A stretch of 7,576 bases of DNA, from NCBI GenBank assembly GCA_023134955.1, contig JAGLUC010000307.1, positions 1 through 7,576 of the forward strand, read 5' to 3'. Origin of the DNA: Methylococcales bacterium. GTDB lineage: Bacteria > Pseudomonadota > Gammaproteobacteria > Methylococcales > Methylomonadaceae. The translations under genes and the position numbers were made by a program. Under the pieces are notes generated by a model. It made no database searches. It was not told the origin of the DNA and worked only from the letters and a program-made list of their open reading frames with translations. Of this stretch, positions 5,788-7,576 are shown piece by piece (position 1 is the stretch's first letter; each line of letters starts with the position of its first letter).

Positions 5788-7027
5788 ATCGCAACACCTC
5801 CGCCGGATTTACTCTGGAGGCTTGCCATGCCGGGTATAAAGTCGCAAGCAAGGATAAAACAAAGGCAATTACTGCTATGCCATAAACATCATCCCAAACT
5901 AATTTAGAAGGTACATCACTGATGTAATAAACGTCTGCCGCCATAAACTGCACGCCAAAGAAACCTTCAATTGCTGGAATAATGGTTTCAATATTCAAGG
6001 CTAAAAGCACCCCTCCAAGCGTACCTAGTGATATTCCAATAATGCCAATAACCCCACCTAAAACTATAAATATACCCATTACCGACAGATTGGATAGACC
6101 TTGGGTTTTTAAAATAGCAATATCCCCCCGTTTATCCGTTACCACCATCACCAAAGTTGAAACAATATTGAATGCTGCTACTGCCACAATCAATAACAAA
6201 ATAATAAACATCACTCTTTTTTCGGTTTTAATTGCTCTGAAAAAATTTTGATGCGCCTTAGTCCAATCGCTTACTCTATAATTATTATACAATTTATTAG
6301 CTAATGATTTAGTTACCAGTGGGGCATTAAACAAGTCATCTAATTTTAATCTTAAGCCACTCACTGAATCCCCTAAACGAAACAGCTTCTTGGCATCATT
6401 AATATGAATAATCGCCATATTACGGTCATATTCATACATGCCTACTTTAAATACACCCACTACTGTAAATCGTTTTAAACGGGGCAAAATACCAGCAGGC
6501 GTAGAGTTTACTTGTGGACTAATAATAGTGACCTTATCACCAATCATCACCCCTAAAAAATTTGCTAATTCAGCACCTAAAATAATACCAAATTTTCCAG
6601 AAACTAAATCAACCAGTCGTCCCACCTGCATTTTATTGCCTACCTCAGATACTTTAGGCTCATATTCAGGCTCAATACCGCGCAATAGGGTTCCACTCAC
6701 ACGTCGACTGGCATTTATCATCACTTGCCCTCTCACAAAAGGTGCTGAGCCTTCTATATGGGGATAATTAATCACTCTTTTTTCTAGTGTCTGCCATTGT
6801 TGTAGCTTTCCATTTCTGCCAGTAATGGTTGCGTGAGAAGTCATGCCTAAAATACGTTCACGTAATTCAGACTCAAAGCCATTCATCACAGAAAGCACCG
6901 CAATTAAAGCGGTAACACCTAAAGCAATCCCTAAAACTGATGTTAGAGTAATAAAGGAAATAAACTGGGTTCGTCGTTTGGCACGTGTATATCTCAGACC
7001 AATATAAAAAGTCAGCGGCTTAAACAT
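5780..7027 (-). CDS. lolC: Lipoprotein-releasing ABC transporter permease, LolC/LolE (possibly LolF-type)
   Basis: This is the membrane subunit that, with LolD, releases lipoproteins from the inner membrane. The 415 residues show the family plan: a cytosolic start MFKPLTFYIGLRYTRAKRR, membrane helix 1 at about 22-47 with the SVMNGFESELRERI stretch after it, a periplasmic domain at about 50-268, then three helices at about 271-297, 314-345 and 380-401, ending WQASRVNPAEVLRYE. The periplasmic loop SPQVNSTPAGILPRLKRF (170-187) aligns by eye with the LolC Hook that binds LolA, while GMYEYD at 197-201 resembles the other class. With only one permease gene beside lolD, a homodimeric LolF-type transporter is possible. 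ATG at 7025-7027 lies 5 nt after the fur stop, so read-through from fur is likely. The symbol is given for the family; lolE or lolF naming is not excluded. Confidence 0.93.
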   Translation of the reverse strand: MFKPLTFYIGLRYTRAKRRTQFISFITLTSVLGIALGVTALIAVLSVMNGFESELRERILGMTSHATITGRNGKLQQWQTLEKRVINYPHIEGSAPFVRGQVMINASRRVSGTLLRGIEPEYEPKVSEVGNKMQVGRLVDLVSGKFGIILGAELANFLGVMIGDKVTIISPQVNSTPAGILPRLKRFTVVGVFKVGMYEYDRNMAIIHINDAKKLFRLGDSVSGLRLKLDDLFNAPLVTKSLANKLYNNYRVSDWTKAHQNFFRAIKTEKRVMFIILLLIVAVAAFNIVSTLVMVVTDKRGDIAILKTQGLSNLSVMGIFIVLGGVIGIIGISLGTLGGVLLALNIETIIPAIEGFFGVQFMAADVYYISDVPSKLVWDDVYGIAVIAFVLSLLATLYPAWQASRVNPAEVLRYE

Positions 7028-7032
7028 GATTT

Positions 7033-7452
7033 TTATCCATTTTCTTTACATTGTGAACAAAAACCATAGAGGTATAAACTATGATCTGTTAATTGGTAGC
7101 CCAGTTTTTCAGCTATCTCTTCCTGATGCTTTTCTATGACACTATCGGTAAATTCATCAACTTTGCCACATTTCATGCAAACAATATGATCATGATGAGC
7201 ACCTTTATTCAATTCAAAAATAGAATTTCCACCTTCAAAGTGATGCCTTGTCACTAACCCAGCAGCCTCAAATTGAGTTAGAACACGATAAACCGTTGCT
7301 AAGCCAATTTCTTCATCCTCACTCAATAAAATTTTATAAACCTTTTCCGCAGACAAATGACGGTCATTCGTTTGTTTTTCTAAAATTTCTAAAATTTTAA
7401 CGCGAGGTAACGTTACTTTTAGACCGACATTTCTTAAATCATTACTTTCCAA
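7033..7452 (-). CDS. fur: Ferric uptake regulator Fur (TTG start)
   Basis: Fur is the dimeric Fe2+-dependent repressor of iron acquisition genes. The 139 residues align by eye with E. coli Fur: GLKVTLPRVKILEIL at 10-24, recognition helix EIGLATVYRVLTQFEAAGLVTRH at 48-70, metal-site residues H32, E80 in SIFEL, HHDH at 86-89, a first CxxC at C92/C95 and a second at C132/C135, and SLYLYGFC at 125-132. The signature separates it from Zur and PerR. The protein ends soon after the second CxxC, lacking the histidine-rich tail of E. coli Fur. The start is TTG at 7450-7452: the frame is closed by TAA about 33 nt upstream, there is no ATG near the N-terminus, and GGAG sits 8 nt before the TTG. Fur is the first gene of a likely transcript with lolC/E and lolD. 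Confidence 0.95.
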   Translation of the reverse strand: MESNDLRNVGLKVTLPRVKILEILEKQTNDRHLSAEKVYKILLSEDEEIGLATVYRVLTQFEAAGLVTRHHFEGGNSIFELNKGAHHDHIVCMKCGKVDEFTDSVIEKHQEEIAEKLGYQLTDHSLYLYGFCSQCKENG

Positions 7453-7464
7453 GAGGAAATCTCC
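7453..7464 (-). promoter_or_regulatory. Ribosome binding site that decides the TTG start of fur
   Basis: On the minus strand GGAG followed by ATTTCCTC precedes TTG, a normal 8-nt spacing. In the leader up to about 7519 I found no convincing -35/-10 pair (TAAAAT is present, without a good -35) and no sequence close to the Fur-box consensus. Confidence 0.55.
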
Positions 7465-7519
7465 AGATAAATTCTCTACATTTTAATAAAAAACGTAACT
7501 ACTCAGCGTATTTCACTCT

Positions 7520-7559
7520 GCTCTTAAGCCCTCTCTCCAGCAAGAGAGGGCTTAAGAGC
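7520..7559. repeat. Perfect 17-bp-stem hairpin upstream of fur
   Basis: GCTCTTAAGCCCTCTCT (7520-7536) pairs perfectly with AGAGAGGGCTTAAGAGC (7543-7559) around a 6-nt loop, CCAGCA. Neither strand has a T tract after the stem, so it is not a standard intrinsic terminator. It lies about 70 bp upstream of the fur start codon. Pyrimidine-rich CCCTCTC/GAGAGGG hairpins are common dispersed intergenic repeats in proteobacteria, which is the favoured reading; a role in fur control is not excluded. Confidence 0.6.
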
Positions 7560-7576
7560 TGTATCAGTCATTTCAT

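Noticed and set aside
6438..6767. 109-codon plus-strand open frame
   Set aside because: It is antisense to the permease gene and has no recognisable domain; it is a shadow of a strongly conserved gene.
7453..7519. Fur box for autoregulation of fur
   Set aside because: No stretch close to the GATAATGATAATCATTATC pattern was found in the leader.

Overview
The window is an AT-rich stretch of a gammaproteobacterial chromosome. The evidence is a Fur protein of classic gammaproteobacterial type, a LolC/E–LolD lipoprotein exporter, a SUF operon headed by an IscR-like Rrf2 regulator, and ComEC close to a DUF2062 gene. Low GC together with these genes would fit Methylococcales-like methanotrophs or sulfur-oxidising relatives, but that placement is inference. 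No rRNA, tRNA, CRISPR array or intact transposase gene was seen.

Layout: (1) 1-1101, minus strand: the N-terminal part of sufB, cut by the window edge, and just upstream of it the Rrf2/SufR-type regulator. Its promoter carries a perfect 15-bp dyad at 1121-1135 over the -10 element, so the operon is probably autoregulated through an Fe-S cluster. (2) 1188-3467, minus: comEC, the inner-membrane DNA uptake channel. (3) 3468-3791: a 324-bp intergenic island with a long interrupted palindrome (3621-3762) and a 35-codon open frame that may be a gene remnant. (4) 3792-4355, minus: a DUF5610 protein, divergent from (5) 4532-5041, plus: a DUF2062 membrane protein. (6) 5110-7452, minus: a compact fur–lolC/E–lolD cluster (5-nt gap, then 8-nt overlap). 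(7) 7453-7576: the fur leader and a perfect 17-bp-stem hairpin at the window end.

Functionally the genes are mostly housekeeping: iron homeostasis (Fur), Fe-S cluster assembly and its control (SufB and its regulator), lipoprotein release from the inner membrane (Lol) and DNA uptake (ComEC). From memory, Lol genes, a DUF2062 gene and comEC are also neighbours in Pseudomonas, so the DUF5610 gene and the palindromic island look like additions to an older neighbourhood. I see no convincing new multigene system. The points most worth a second look are the palindromic element, the layered SUF operator/promoter, the single-permease (LolF-like) Lol locus, the TTG start of fur and a possible sigma-28-type promoter before the DUF5610 gene.
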